Part shown: piece by piece, positions 1-6,748 of the stretch
Numbering within the stretch: position 1 is the first letter of the stretch
Layout: the number at the start of each line of letters is the position of its first letter
From: Sinorhizobium sp.
GTDB taxonomy: Bacteria; Pseudomonadota; Alphaproteobacteria; Rhizobiales; Rhizobiaceae
NCBI GenBank assembly: GCA_031178305.1
Contig: JAPSJG010000089.1
Span: 1-10,822 of the forward strand
DNA: 10,822 nucleotides
Reading direction: 5' to 3'
The notes under the pieces: generated by a model
Database searches by the model: none
Seen by the model: the letters and a program-made list of their open reading frames with translations, nothing else
What the model was told of the DNA's origin: nothing
Translations under genes and position numbers: made by a program

Positions 1-705
1 GCGGGAGAGCTTGCGGCGAAAACGGCGGTATCCGGCCTGCCGGAGGCGCTTTTCCGGCCGCTGCCGCCGCAGCGCCGGCTGCCGCGGCCGCTCACCCCTT
101 CCGGCACCACGGTCGCGATCGACGACGCGGATGGCGAAGCCATCGTCGGGTCGGCCCTCTTTGCCGAGAAGGGGGCTCCGAACTTCTCGATGCTGCGCGG
201 AGCGATCCTGCATCGGCTGCTGCAGGTTCTTCCGACAATCGATGCCGGCGAACGCCGGGCTGCGGCGGAGCGCTATCTCGCCCGCTCAGTACCACGCTGG
301 CCCGAAACGGAAAGGCATGCACTCGCCGGAGCCGTCATGGACGTTCTCGCGCATCCGGTCCTCAACACCGTTTTCGGCGACGGAAGCCGCGCGGAAGTCT
401 CCGTCATGGGAACCCTGAAGCTCGGCACCCGCGAGTTCGCCGTCTCCGGTCGCATCGACCGTCTGGCCGTTTCCGGCGACACCGTCACGATTGTCGATTT
501 CAAGACCAACCGTCAGGTGCCGGCATCGCTGGAAGAGGTTCCGCCTGTCTACCGGACGCAGCTCGCGATCTATCGCGAACTCCTGAGACCCCTTTACCCG
601 GACAGGAAATTTCGATCGGCGCTGATTTTCACCGAAGGTCCGACGGTCAGGGTGCTGCCCGATGCGGACCTGGACAGGAGCCTTGAAGGGCTCGCTACAA
701 AGTGA
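1..705 (+). CDS. addA: AddA, double-strand-break repair helicase-nuclease, C-terminal part (5' end outside window)
   Basis: This is the last 234 codons of an open frame that enters from the left edge and ends at TGA 703-705. It carries the RecB-family nuclease domain of AddA, the ATP-dependent helicase/nuclease subunit that works with AddB to resect double-strand breaks for RecA. In window-local residue numbers the nuclease signature reads in order: RGAILHRLL (H71, motif I), GRIDRL (D153), VDFKTN (D166 and K168) and the YRTQLAIY stretch with Q187 and Y191. All the metal-ligand and catalytic positions expected of an active nuclease are present. The helicase motifs lie outside the window, so intactness cannot be judged. 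The trxA neighbour 87 nt downstream on the same strand matches rhizobial gene order, where addB and addA precede trxA. RecB-like proteins share this nuclease fold, but the length, motif spacing and context favour AddA. Confidence 0.93.
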   Translation, partial: AGELAAKTAVSGLPEALFRPLPPQRRLPRPLTPSGTTVAIDDADGEAIVGSALFAEKGAPNFSMLRGAILHRLLQVLPTIDAGERRAAAERYLARSVPRWPETERHALAGAVMDVLAHPVLNTVFGDGSRAEVSVMGTLKLGTREFAVSGRIDRLAVSGDTVTIVDFKTNRQVPASLEEVPPVYRTQLAIYRELLRPLYPDRKFRSALIFTEGPTVRVLPDADLDRSLEGLATK

Positions 706-735
706 GATACACCTTATTGAAAATCCAGTGGCGCC

Positions 736-749
736 GCCTCACATGAGGC
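736..749. promoter_or_regulatory. Short perfect palindrome between addA and trxA
   Basis: GCCTCA (736-741) and TGAGGC (744-749) are perfect inverted arms around a 2-nt centre. They lie 31 nt after the addA stop and 43 nt before the trxA start. No T-run follows, so it is not a standard terminator. It could be an operator over the trxA promoter or a small hairpin (GCCTC-ACAT-GAGGC) in the trxA leader. A 14-bp palindrome is short enough to occur by chance, so the call is weak. Confidence 0.25.
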
Positions 750-792
750 ACAACATCTGGACAATGCCATTTCCGAACGCAAGGAGCAGCCG

Positions 793-1116
793 ATGGCTAC
801 CGTAAAAGTCGATGCGTCCAACTTTCAAAAAGAAGTCCTGAATTCCGCCGAACCGGTCGTCGTCGACTTCTGGGCAGAATGGTGCGGCCCGTGCAAAATG
901 ATCGCGCCGAGCCTCGAAGAGATCGCCACCGAACTGGCCGGCAAGGTGAAGGTCGCCAAGCTCAACATCGACGAAAACCCGGAGCTCGCCGCCCAGTACG
1001 GCGTCCGCTCGATTCCGACGCTTGCCATGTTCAAGGCGGGCGAAGTGGCCGACATCAAGGTCGGTGCCGCGCCGAAGACGGCACTGAGCTCGTGGATTTC
1101 GAACGCGGTCGCTTGA
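793..1116 (+). CDS. trxA: Thioredoxin TrxA
   Basis: This 107-residue cytoplasmic thioredoxin is the usual family length. It reduces protein disulfides (ribonucleotide reductase, methionine sulfoxide reductase, PAPS reductase and others) and is recycled by thioredoxin reductase with NADPH. The classic active site WCGPC is at residues 30-34 (C31, C34), the buried acid D25 lies in the VVVDFWAEW strand, and the cis-proline loop SIPT places P75 next to the active site. No signal peptide is seen. The ATG is set by a good Shine-Dalgarno AAGGAG (781-786) six bases upstream. The 87-nt gap to addA leaves room for its own promoter. A TTGAAA at 717-722 could be a -35 element, but I see no convincing -10 box at the right spacing. 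Transcription ends at the strong hairpin at 1149-1172. Confidence 0.98.
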   Translation: MATVKVDASNFQKEVLNSAEPVVVDFWAEWCGPCKMIAPSLEEIATELAGKVKVAKLNIDENPELAAQYGVRSIPTLAMFKAGEVADIKVGAAPKTALSSWISNAVA

Positions 1117-1148
1117 GCGCTTCTGAAGTCAAGAAATGTGAGAACTGC

Positions 1149-1172
1149 AAAGCCCGGCTTGGCCGGGCTTTT
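1149..1172 (+). terminator. Intrinsic terminator after trxA
   Basis: Arms 1149-1158 and 1162-1171 form a 10-bp GC-rich stem (core AGCCCGGC/GCCGGGCT, extended by A-T pairs) with a three-base TTG loop. The 3' arm runs into TTTT. It lies 33 nt after the trxA stop. Because the stem has an A-tract on its left arm it could also stop transcripts coming from folC on the minus strand, so it may be bidirectional. Confidence 0.92.
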
Positions 1173-1204
1173 GCGCTTCCATGGGCGCATTGCGTCGCTG
1201 TCTT

Positions 1205-1243
1205 GCCCTTATCCTGACCCTCTCCCCGCACGCGGTGAGAGGC
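1205..1243. repeat. RIME-like intergenic palindromic repeat (copy 1)
   Basis: This lies in the gap between the convergent trxA and folC genes. CCTCTC (1219-1224) and GAGAGG (1237-1242) pair, with an inner CCG/CGG stem and a CACG loop after one mismatch. The flank begins GCCCTTATCCTG. This is the pattern of the short CCTCTCCCCGC-type palindromes scattered between genes in rhizobia (RIME/mosaic elements, from general knowledge). A diverged relative at 6628-6677 starts almost identically (GCCCCTGATCCTG). It may add RNA secondary structure to the 3' ends of both genes. No coding potential is apparent. Confidence 0.6.
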
Positions 1244-1312
1244 GACTTTGCGCCGGAGATTGCCGCGAGTCTCCTTCGCCCCGGATGCTGCAGAAACAAA
1301 AGGATGAGCAGT

Positions 1313-1342
1313 AGAGCGAACGCATGTGAGCGCATCCGCTCT
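1313..1342. repeat. Palindrome just downstream of folC
   Basis: AGAGCG (1313-1318) and CGCTCT (1337-1342) are perfect inverted arms around 18 nt, 10 nt beyond the folC stop. Read on the folC strand, the first GAGCG can instead pair with a nearer CGCTC (5-bp stem, 4-nt GATG loop), so two mutually exclusive hairpins are possible. No U-tract follows. It may protect the folC operon 3' end, act as a weak Rho-independent stop, or simply be part of the neighbouring repeat element. Confidence 0.4.
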
Positions 1343-1352
1343 AATCTCCACC

Positions 1353-2696
1353 TTACCGCGGCGGCGTGCTATTCTCCGCGAGCACGTCGCCAACGAGGTA
1401 AAGCGAGCCGCCGATCAGGATGCGGGGCGGCACGGGATCCTCATCGGTCAGCTCAGCGATCAAGCCAAGCGCCTCCGCAACGGATGAGCAAGCATTGGCC
1501 TCCAGGCCTGCCGAAGCGGCGTCGGCGGCAAGCGCCACCGGATCGAGTCCCGCATCGGAGCCGTGGATCGGAACGGTGAAGACCTGCTCGGCGAGATCGA
1601 GGAAGGCCTTGAAGTAGCCAACCGGATCCTTGGTGTTGATCATGCCGATCACGAGGAACAGTGGCCGCGGCTCGCGCTCCTCGAAAGTCGCCATCGACTC
1701 GGCGATGACCTGGCCGGCGCCGGGATTGTGGCCGCCGTCGATCCAGATCTCGGCACCCTGGGGGCCGTGATGCGAAAGCTTGCCGCCGGCGAGACGCTGC
1801 AGTCGGCCGGGCCAGTCGACGCTTGCCAATCCCTTCTCGATTGCCGCTTCTGGGACGTCGAAACCGGCCGCCCTTACCGCACGGATTGCTGCCGCGGCAT
1901 TGGCGAACTGATGGCGCCCGGGCAGGCGCGGCAGAGGCAGGTCGGAAAGCCCGTCTTCATCCTGGTAGATCAGCCGGCCGAATTCCTCATGCGCCATGAA
2001 GTCCTGGCCATAGACGGACATCGGGCAGCCGAGACGTTCGGCGGTTTCGACGAGCACCTCGCGAACGCCGTCCTCGTCCTGGTGGCCGATGACCACCGGG
2101 CAGCCGCGTTTCATGATGCCGGCTTTTTCGGCGGCGATCAGTTCCACCCGATCACCGAGATAGGCCTGGTGGTCGAGCGAGATCGGCATGATGACGGAGC
2201 AGGCGGGCCGGGCAATGACATTGGTCGCATCGTAGCGGCCGCCAAGCCCGACCTCAATGATTGCAGCATCGGCTGGATGCTCCGCGAAAAGCAGGAAGGT
2301 GACCGCCGACAGGATTTCGAAAACGGTGATGTTCTGCCCGGCATTTGCCGCGGCCACGCGGCGCACGGCATCGGCAAGGACTGGATCGCTGACGAGCGCA
2401 CCCTTGCTGCCCCTGACGCCGAGGCGGTAGCGCTCGTGCCAGTTGACGAGATGCGGCGAGGTATGGACGTGAACGCTCAACCCCGCCGCCTCGAGAATAG
2501 CCCGACAAAAGGCGGTCGCAGAGCCCTTGCCGTTAGTGCCAGCGACATGAATAACCGGCGGCAGGCGTTGCTCAGGGTTTCCGAGCACGGCGAGCAGGCG
2601 GGTGATCCTGTCGAGCGACAGGTCGAACCCCTTGGGATGGAGCGCTAGAAGCTTCTCGATCTCCCGCGCCGCTTCGCTGACCTCAGCCGACGTCAT
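1353..2696 (-). CDS. folC: Bifunctional dihydrofolate synthase / folylpolyglutamate synthase FolC
   Basis: FolC joins glutamate to dihydropteroate to make dihydrofolate, then extends the gamma-glutamyl tail of folates, using ATP. The 447-residue protein is the usual length. It shows the Mur-ligase-like ATPase core: P-loop AGTNGKGS at 52-59, SPHL at 80-83, EVGLGGRYDATN at 148-159, and DHQAYLGD followed by AAEKAGIMK, where K191 fits the carbamylated metal-site lysine. The C-terminal domain has PGRLQRL (296-302) and DGGHNP at 320-325, a mild variant of the family's DGAHNP. The ATG start has only a weak GGGG-type ribosome site. It lies 86 nt downstream of accD on the same strand, so it is likely the last gene of the trp-acc operon. 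That gap contains a small hairpin (ACCGC/GCGGT at 2718-2731) followed on this strand by CTATTTCTC, possibly a weak attenuator. The protein is cytoplasmic. Confidence 0.96.
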   Translation of the reverse strand: MTSAEVSEAAREIEKLLALHPKGFDLSLDRITRLLAVLGNPEQRLPPVIHVAGTNGKGSATAFCRAILEAAGLSVHVHTSPHLVNWHERYRLGVRGSKGALVSDPVLADAVRRVAAANAGQNITVFEILSAVTFLLFAEHPADAAIIEVGLGGRYDATNVIARPACSVIMPISLDHQAYLGDRVELIAAEKAGIMKRGCPVVIGHQDEDGVREVLVETAERLGCPMSVYGQDFMAHEEFGRLIYQDEDGLSDLPLPRLPGRHQFANAAAAIRAVRAAGFDVPEAAIEKGLASVDWPGRLQRLAGGKLSHHGPQGAEIWIDGGHNPGAGQVIAESMATFEEREPRPLFLVIGMINTKDPVGYFKAFLDLAEQVFTVPIHGSDAGLDPVALAADAASAGLEANACSSVAEALGLIAELTDEDPVPPRILIGGSLYLVGDVLAENSTPPR

Positions 2697-2782
2697 GATA
2701 AATGCCCCGAGAAATAGACCGCTGCGGCGGTTAAGGAACCGGTTTGAAGCGGATACCGACCACTAGTTGAAGCGCTGAAGGT

Positions 2783-3697
2783 TCACGCCCTTGCCGCAAG
2801 GGGCAGCACGGAAACCTGAGCCCCTTCCTCGCGCTTTGCGGCTTCGGCAGGCTTCTTCATCAGGATCTTCAAGACGCGCGCAAGCGTCTCCGGAATGTCG
2901 TGGCGCTTGACCACCATGTCGACCATGCCGTGCTCCAGAAGGTATTCGGATGTCTGGAAGCCGTCGGGAAGCTTTTCGCGAAGGGTCTGCTCGATCACCC
3001 GCTTGCCGGCAAAGCCGATCTCCGCGCCCGGCTCGGCCATGTGGATGTCGCCGAGCATCGCATAGGACGCGGTCACGCCGCCGGTGGTCGGATTGGTCAG
3101 CACGACGACGAAGGGAAGCCCCGCTTCCTTCAGCATGTTCACGGCAACGGTGGTGCGCGGAAGCTGCATCAGCGACAGGATGCCTTCCTGCATGCGGGCG
3201 CCGCCCGAAGCCGGGAAGATCACCAGAGGGCACTTTTCGGCGATCGCCCGCTCGAAGGCCTTGACGATCGCTTCGCCGGCGGCCATGCCGAGCGAGCCGC
3301 CGATGAAGTTGAACTCATGCGCGACGGCGACCAGCTTGACACCCCGGACAAGGCCGAGACCGGCGACGATCGTGTCCTCGAGTTCGGTCTTGGCGCGGCT
3401 GTCGCGCAGGCGGTCGATGTATTTCTTGGAATCACGGAACTTCAGCGGATCCTGTGCAACCTTCGGCTGCGGCAGTGCCTCGTAAATGCCGCCGTCGAAG
3501 AGATCCTTCAGGCGCGCCTTGGCCGGCATTTTCATGTGATGGCCGGATTGCGGGATGACCCACTTGTTCTCTTCGAGATCGCGATGGAACACCATCTCGC
3601 CGGTTTCAGGGCACTTGATCCAGAGGTTTTCCGGAACCTCCCTGCGGCCCAGCATCGAATTGATCTTCGGCCGAACGTAATTTGTGATCCAGTTCAC
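2783..3697 (-). CDS. accD: Acetyl-CoA carboxylase carboxyltransferase subunit beta AccD
   Basis: AccD pairs with AccA to move the carboxyl group from carboxybiotin-AccB to acetyl-CoA, giving malonyl-CoA, the committed step of fatty-acid synthesis. The 304 residues carry the crotonase-fold carboxyltransferase domain: GGSLG (133-137), SGGARMQEG (164-172) and NPTTGGV (202-208). The N-terminal zinc ribbon, Cys4 in E. coli, is degenerate. Only C29 remains, and the other positions read T32, I48 and S51. From memory, other rhizobial and Brucella AccD proteins share this change, so I treat it as a lineage trait and not a defect. The start codon is GTG (3695-3697), supported by AGGAG seven bases upstream (3705-3709). 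It sits 50 nt after trpA and 86 nt before folC, all on one strand, consistent with co-transcription. Confidence 0.97.
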   Translation of the reverse strand: MNWITNYVRPKINSMLGRREVPENLWIKCPETGEMVFHRDLEENKWVIPQSGHHMKMPAKARLKDLFDGGIYEALPQPKVAQDPLKFRDSKKYIDRLRDSRAKTELEDTIVAGLGLVRGVKLVAVAHEFNFIGGSLGMAAGEAIVKAFERAIAEKCPLVIFPASGGARMQEGILSLMQLPRTTVAVNMLKEAGLPFVVVLTNPTTGGVTASYAMLGDIHMAEPGAEIGFAGKRVIEQTLREKLPDGFQTSEYLLEHGMVDMVVKRHDIPETLARVLKILMKKPAEAAKREEGAQVSVLPLAARA

Positions 3698-3747
3698 TTA
3701 TAGACTCCTGAACACTTCCTTCGGGTTGTGCGCGTCGAAAGGGGCAA

Positions 3748-4587
3748 TTATTCGGCCGCTGCGGCCCTTGCCGCGCGCACGCCGGCCGAAAGACCCCTGA
3801 CCAGCGCTTCGACACCCGGCACGGTCGCTTCCGTGGCGCGGCCCTCTTCCGTGAGGCTCGAGGCGATCTGGTTGACGATGGCCGTTCCCACAACGACCCC
3901 GTCGGCAGAGGCCCCGATTACCCGCGCATGATCGGCGGTCTTGACGCCGAAGCCGACGCAGACGGGCAACTTCGTATGCGACTTGATCCGCGCAACGGCG
4001 CCGGCGATCGGCGCCGGATCGGGCAGAGCCGAACCGGTGATGCCGTTCATCGAAACGTAATATACGAATCCGGAGGTGTTTTCGAGAACCTTCGGCAGGC
4101 GGCGGTCGTCCGTCGTCGGCGTCGCCAGGCGGACGAAGTTGATATCCTTTTTCAGCGCCGGAATGCAGAGCTCGTCATCCATTTCCGGCGGCAGGTCGAC
4201 GACGATCAGGCCGTCGACGCCAGCGTCCAGCGCATCGTCGAGGAAGCGCTCGACCCCATAGATATAGATCGGGTTGTAATAGCCCATCAGCACGATCGGC
4301 GTGCGCTGATCCTCCGCCCGGAAGCGACGGGCGATTTCGAACGTCTTGGCGAGCGTCTGTCCGCCCCTGAGCGCCCGCTGGCCGGCAAGTTGGATCGCAG
4401 GGCCGTCGGCCATCGGATCGGAAAAGGGTACGCCGAGCTCGATGACGTCGGCGCCGGCTTTCGGCAGTGCCTTCATGATAGCCAGCGACGTGTCGAAATC
4501 CGGGTCGCCGCCCATGAAATAGGTGACAAGGACCGGGCGACCCTCTGCCGCGACGTCGGCGAACCTTTGTTCCATGCGTGCGGTCAT
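3748..4587 (-). CDS. trpA: Tryptophan synthase alpha chain TrpA
   Basis: TrpA cleaves indole-3-glycerol phosphate to indole and glyceraldehyde-3-phosphate and channels the indole to TrpB in the alpha2-beta2 complex. The 279-residue TIM barrel is slightly longer than the roughly 268 residues of the enteric protein because of a short Ala/Arg-rich tail. The catalytic pair is visible: E50 in VIELGVPFSDP and D61 in MADGPAIQ. The active-site stretch VYYVSMNGITGS and the phosphate-loop segment VCVGFGVKTADHA follow in order. The ATG is 5 nt after the trpB stop with no strong ribosome site of its own, which suggests translational coupling. A second in-frame ATG at residue 5 is possible but less likely. 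Confidence 0.97.
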   Translation of the reverse strand: MTARMEQRFADVAAEGRPVLVTYFMGGDPDFDTSLAIMKALPKAGADVIELGVPFSDPMADGPAIQLAGQRALRGGQTLAKTFEIARRFRAEDQRTPIVLMGYYNPIYIYGVERFLDDALDAGVDGLIVVDLPPEMDDELCIPALKKDINFVRLATPTTDDRRLPKVLENTSGFVYYVSMNGITGSALPDPAPIAGAVARIKSHTKLPVCVGFGVKTADHARVIGASADGVVVGTAIVNQIASSLTEEGRATEATVPGVEALVRGLSAGVRAARAAAAE

Positions 4588-4592
4588 GATCG

Positions 4593-5813
4593 TTACTGTC
4601 CCATTCCCAGAATTTTGCCGACGGTGAAGATGTCCTTGTCGCCGCGACCGGAGAGATTCATCAGGATGATCTCGTCCTTGCGCATCTTTGGCGCCCGCTT
4701 GATGACTTCCGCCAGCGCGTGCGACGGTTCGAGCGCCGGGATTATGCCTTCGAATCGCGTCAGCGTCTGGAAGGCTTCGAGGGCCTCATGGTCCATGATC
4801 GGCACGTATTCGACGCGGCCGACATCGTTGAGCCAGGAGTGCTCCGGACCGATACCCGGGTAATCGAGCCCGGCGGAGATGGAATGGCCCTCCTTGATCT
4901 GGCCATCGCCGTCCTGGAGCAGGTAAGTTCGGTTGCCGTGCAGCACGCCCGGCGAACCGGCCGTGATCGAGGCGCAATGCTCGTCGCCGTCGAGCCCCTT
5001 GCCTCCGGCTTCCACGCCGACCATCTTCACGCCGTCGTCGTCGAGGAACGGATGGAAGATGCCGATCGCATTGGAGCCGCCGCCGACCGCCGCCACGATG
5101 AGGTCGGGCAACCTGCCCTCCGCCTCCAGGATCTGCTCCCTGGCCTCCTGGCCGATCACCGACTGGAAGTCGCGGACCATTTCCGGATAGGGATGCGGGC
5201 CGGCGGCCGTGCCGATCAGGTAATAGGTGCTGTCGACATTCGTCACCCAGTCGCGCAGCGCCTCATTCATCGCATCCTTGAGCGTGCCATTGCCGGCGGT
5301 CACCGGCTTCACCTCGGCACCGAGCAGCTTCATGCGGAACACGTTCGGCGCCTGCCGCTCGACATCGGTCGCGCCCATATAAACCACGCAGGGCAGTCCG
5401 AAGCGGGCGGCAACCGTCGCGGACGCCACGCCATGCTGGCCCGCGCCGGTTTCGGCGATGATGCGGGTCTTGCCCATGCGTTTGGCAAGCAGGATCTGGC
5501 CGATGCAATTGTTGATCTTGTGCGAACCGGTGTGATTCAGTTCCTCGCGCTTGAAGTAGATCTTCGCGCCACCAAGCTCCGCCGTGAGGCGCTCGGCGAA
5601 ATAGAGCGGGCTCGGACGGCCGATGTAATGGGCGCCAAGCTTTTCAAGCTCCGCCTGGAAGGACGGGTCGCTCTTCGCCTTTTTCCATTCATCCTCCAGA
5701 TCGAGGATCAACGGCATCAGCGTTTCGGCAACGAAACGGCCACCGAAGATGCCGAAACGGCCGTCCTCGTCGGGTCCGGCGCGGAAGGAGTTCGGTTTAG
5801 GCGGCTGATTCAC
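4593..5813 (-). CDS. trpB: Tryptophan synthase beta chain TrpB
   Basis: TrpB is the PLP enzyme that condenses indole with L-serine to give tryptophan. The 406 residues show the standard TrpB1 features: GIFGGRFVAETL near the N-terminus, the PLP Schiff-base lysine K99 in HTGSHKINN, the catalytic glutamate E121 in IIAETGAGQHG, and the phosphate-binding GGGSN at 244-248. The C-terminal serine site NLSGRGDKD is also present. Translation starts at GTG 5811-5813, which overlaps the trpF stop (GTGA, 5810-5813). It is backed by AGGGAG six bases upstream (5820-5825), so the alternative start is well supported and coupling to trpF is expected. trpA follows after 5 nt. The subunit partners are adjacent, as is normal. 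Confidence 0.98.
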   Translation of the reverse strand: MNQPPKPNSFRAGPDEDGRFGIFGGRFVAETLMPLILDLEDEWKKAKSDPSFQAELEKLGAHYIGRPSPLYFAERLTAELGGAKIYFKREELNHTGSHKINNCIGQILLAKRMGKTRIIAETGAGQHGVASATVAARFGLPCVVYMGATDVERQAPNVFRMKLLGAEVKPVTAGNGTLKDAMNEALRDWVTNVDSTYYLIGTAAGPHPYPEMVRDFQSVIGQEAREQILEAEGRLPDLIVAAVGGGSNAIGIFHPFLDDDGVKMVGVEAGGKGLDGDEHCASITAGSPGVLHGNRTYLLQDGDGQIKEGHSISAGLDYPGIGPEHSWLNDVGRVEYVPIMDHEALEAFQTLTRFEGIIPALEPSHALAEVIKRAPKMRKDEIILMNLSGRGDKDIFTVGKILGMGQ

Positions 5814-6484
5814 GTCGTGCTCCCTGATCGTGGCCGGTCGGCTTCGGCGCGGAGAACCGCATCGAAAAAGGCATCCATGAGCTTCAAATCCTTGACACCC
5901 GGCGCGCTCTCGACGCCGGAGGATATATCGACTGCACGGGCGCCGGTCAGCGACAAGGCCTCGCCGATATTCGCTGCATTCAGCCCCCCGGAGAGCATGT
6001 AATCGACGCTTCCGTCAAGCGCATCAAGCAAACGCCAATCGAAGGAAATCCCGTTGCCGCCGGGCAGCTCGGATCCGGCCTGCGGCTTGGCATCGAAAAG
6101 AAAACGGTCGACGATTCCGAGATAGGGATCGATCCGCTCGAGGTCGGAAATTTGGCGGATCGGCAACGCCTTCATCACCGGCAGTCCGTAGATCGCCTTG
6201 ACCGTCAGCACCCGCTCCGGGCCTTCGCCGCCATGAAGCTGCAGGATATCCGGATTGAGCGCGGCAACGATCTCGTCGAGATCGTCGTTCTCCGCATCGA
6301 CCGTGACGGCGACGATCTTGGCGCGCCCCCGAATACGCTCGGCCAGTCGGCCGGCATCGTCAGGCTCGATGTTGCGCGGGCTCTTGGGGAAGAAGATGAA
6401 GCCCGTATGCGAAGCGCCGCGCGCCACGGCATGCTCCACGGCCTCCGGTGTCTTCAATCCACAAATCTTCACTTCGGTTTTCAT
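5810..6484 (-). CDS. trpF: N-(5'-phosphoribosyl)anthranilate isomerase TrpF
   Basis: TrpF converts phosphoribosylanthranilate to CdRP, the third step of tryptophan synthesis. I place the start at ATG 6482-6484, giving 224 residues, because the family begins at MKTEVKICGLKT. The catalytic C8 is in KICG and the catalytic D131 is in FLFDAKP. LQLHG (81-85), the GGNGISFDW segment and SGGL plus VDISSGVE phosphate-site strands follow. The frame stays open for 88 codons further upstream, but that stretch crosses a palindromic repeat and an AT-rich tract and resembles no protein, so I exclude it. A modest AAGG lies 9 nt before the chosen ATG. It is the first gene of the trpF-trpB-trpA-accD-folC run. 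trpE, trpG, trpD and trpC are not in the window, which fits the split trp genes of rhizobia. I see no tryptophan-rich leader peptide upstream. Confidence 0.95.
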   Translation of the reverse strand: MKTEVKICGLKTPEAVEHAVARGASHTGFIFFPKSPRNIEPDDAGRLAERIRGRAKIVAVTVDAENDDLDEIVAALNPDILQLHGGEGPERVLTVKAIYGLPVMKALPIRQISDLERIDPYLGIVDRFLFDAKPQAGSELPGGNGISFDWRLLDALDGSVDYMLSGGLNAANIGEALSLTGARAVDISSGVESAPGVKDLKLMDAFFDAVLRAEADRPRSGSTT

Positions 6485-6627
6485 GGGAAGCGACCTTGCA
6501 TGAAACGCGGCGTGAGTCGAGCAAAACCGTTGCTTTTCCGTGCGTATTGTCGGCGCCGTTGCGGCAGGCGGAATTTTCATTTTGGATTTTTTTATTTTGC
6601 AAGGAAGCGGTGCCGGCGGCTGCTTTT

Positions 6628-6677
6628 GCCCCTGATCCTGCTGCAGCGACCTCCTTGCCGCAGGCTGGAGAAGGGGC
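6628..6677. repeat. RIME-like intergenic palindromic repeat (copy 2)
   Basis: This sits in the 264-nt gap between the metallopeptidase gene and trpF. The outer arms GCCCCT (6628-6633) and AGGGGC (6672-6677) are perfectly complementary, and inner CTCC (6651-6654) pairs with GGAG (6667-6670). The opening GCCCCTGATCCTG nearly matches the start of the element at 1205, so the two look like diverged copies of one family. On its trpF side (6568-6600) the DNA becomes AT-rich with T- and A-runs, unlike the rest of the window, and this may hold promoter elements for the trp operon. Confidence 0.6.
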
Positions 6678-6748
6678 GATGCCGCGCCGTTCAGACCCTT
6701 CTCACCGGTCCGCATTATGATCCGGGTCGATTCGCGCCAAGTCACCAT

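Noticed and set aside
4719..6002. 427-codon plus-strand open frame opposite trpB
   Set aside because: Antisense to a gene with complete catalytic motifs. Its Arg/His/Asp-rich composition is typical of GC-driven shadow frames.
6714..6740. Minus-strand promoter TTGGCG...CATAAT upstream of trpF
   Set aside because: The -10-like box is good, but the spacing is only 15 nt and the -35 match is partial. Too weak to list as a feature.
6485..6748. In-frame 88-codon N-terminal extension of trpF reaching ATG 6746-6748
   Set aside because: TrpF proteins begin at the KICG segment. The extension crosses a palindromic repeat and an AT-rich tract and shows no domain. ATG 6482-6484 has a ribosome-binding site candidate.
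6485..6748. Tryptophan attenuator or leader peptide upstream of trpF
   Set aside because: No short frame with clustered Trp codons (TGG) and no competing hairpins ending in a T-run were found on the minus strand.
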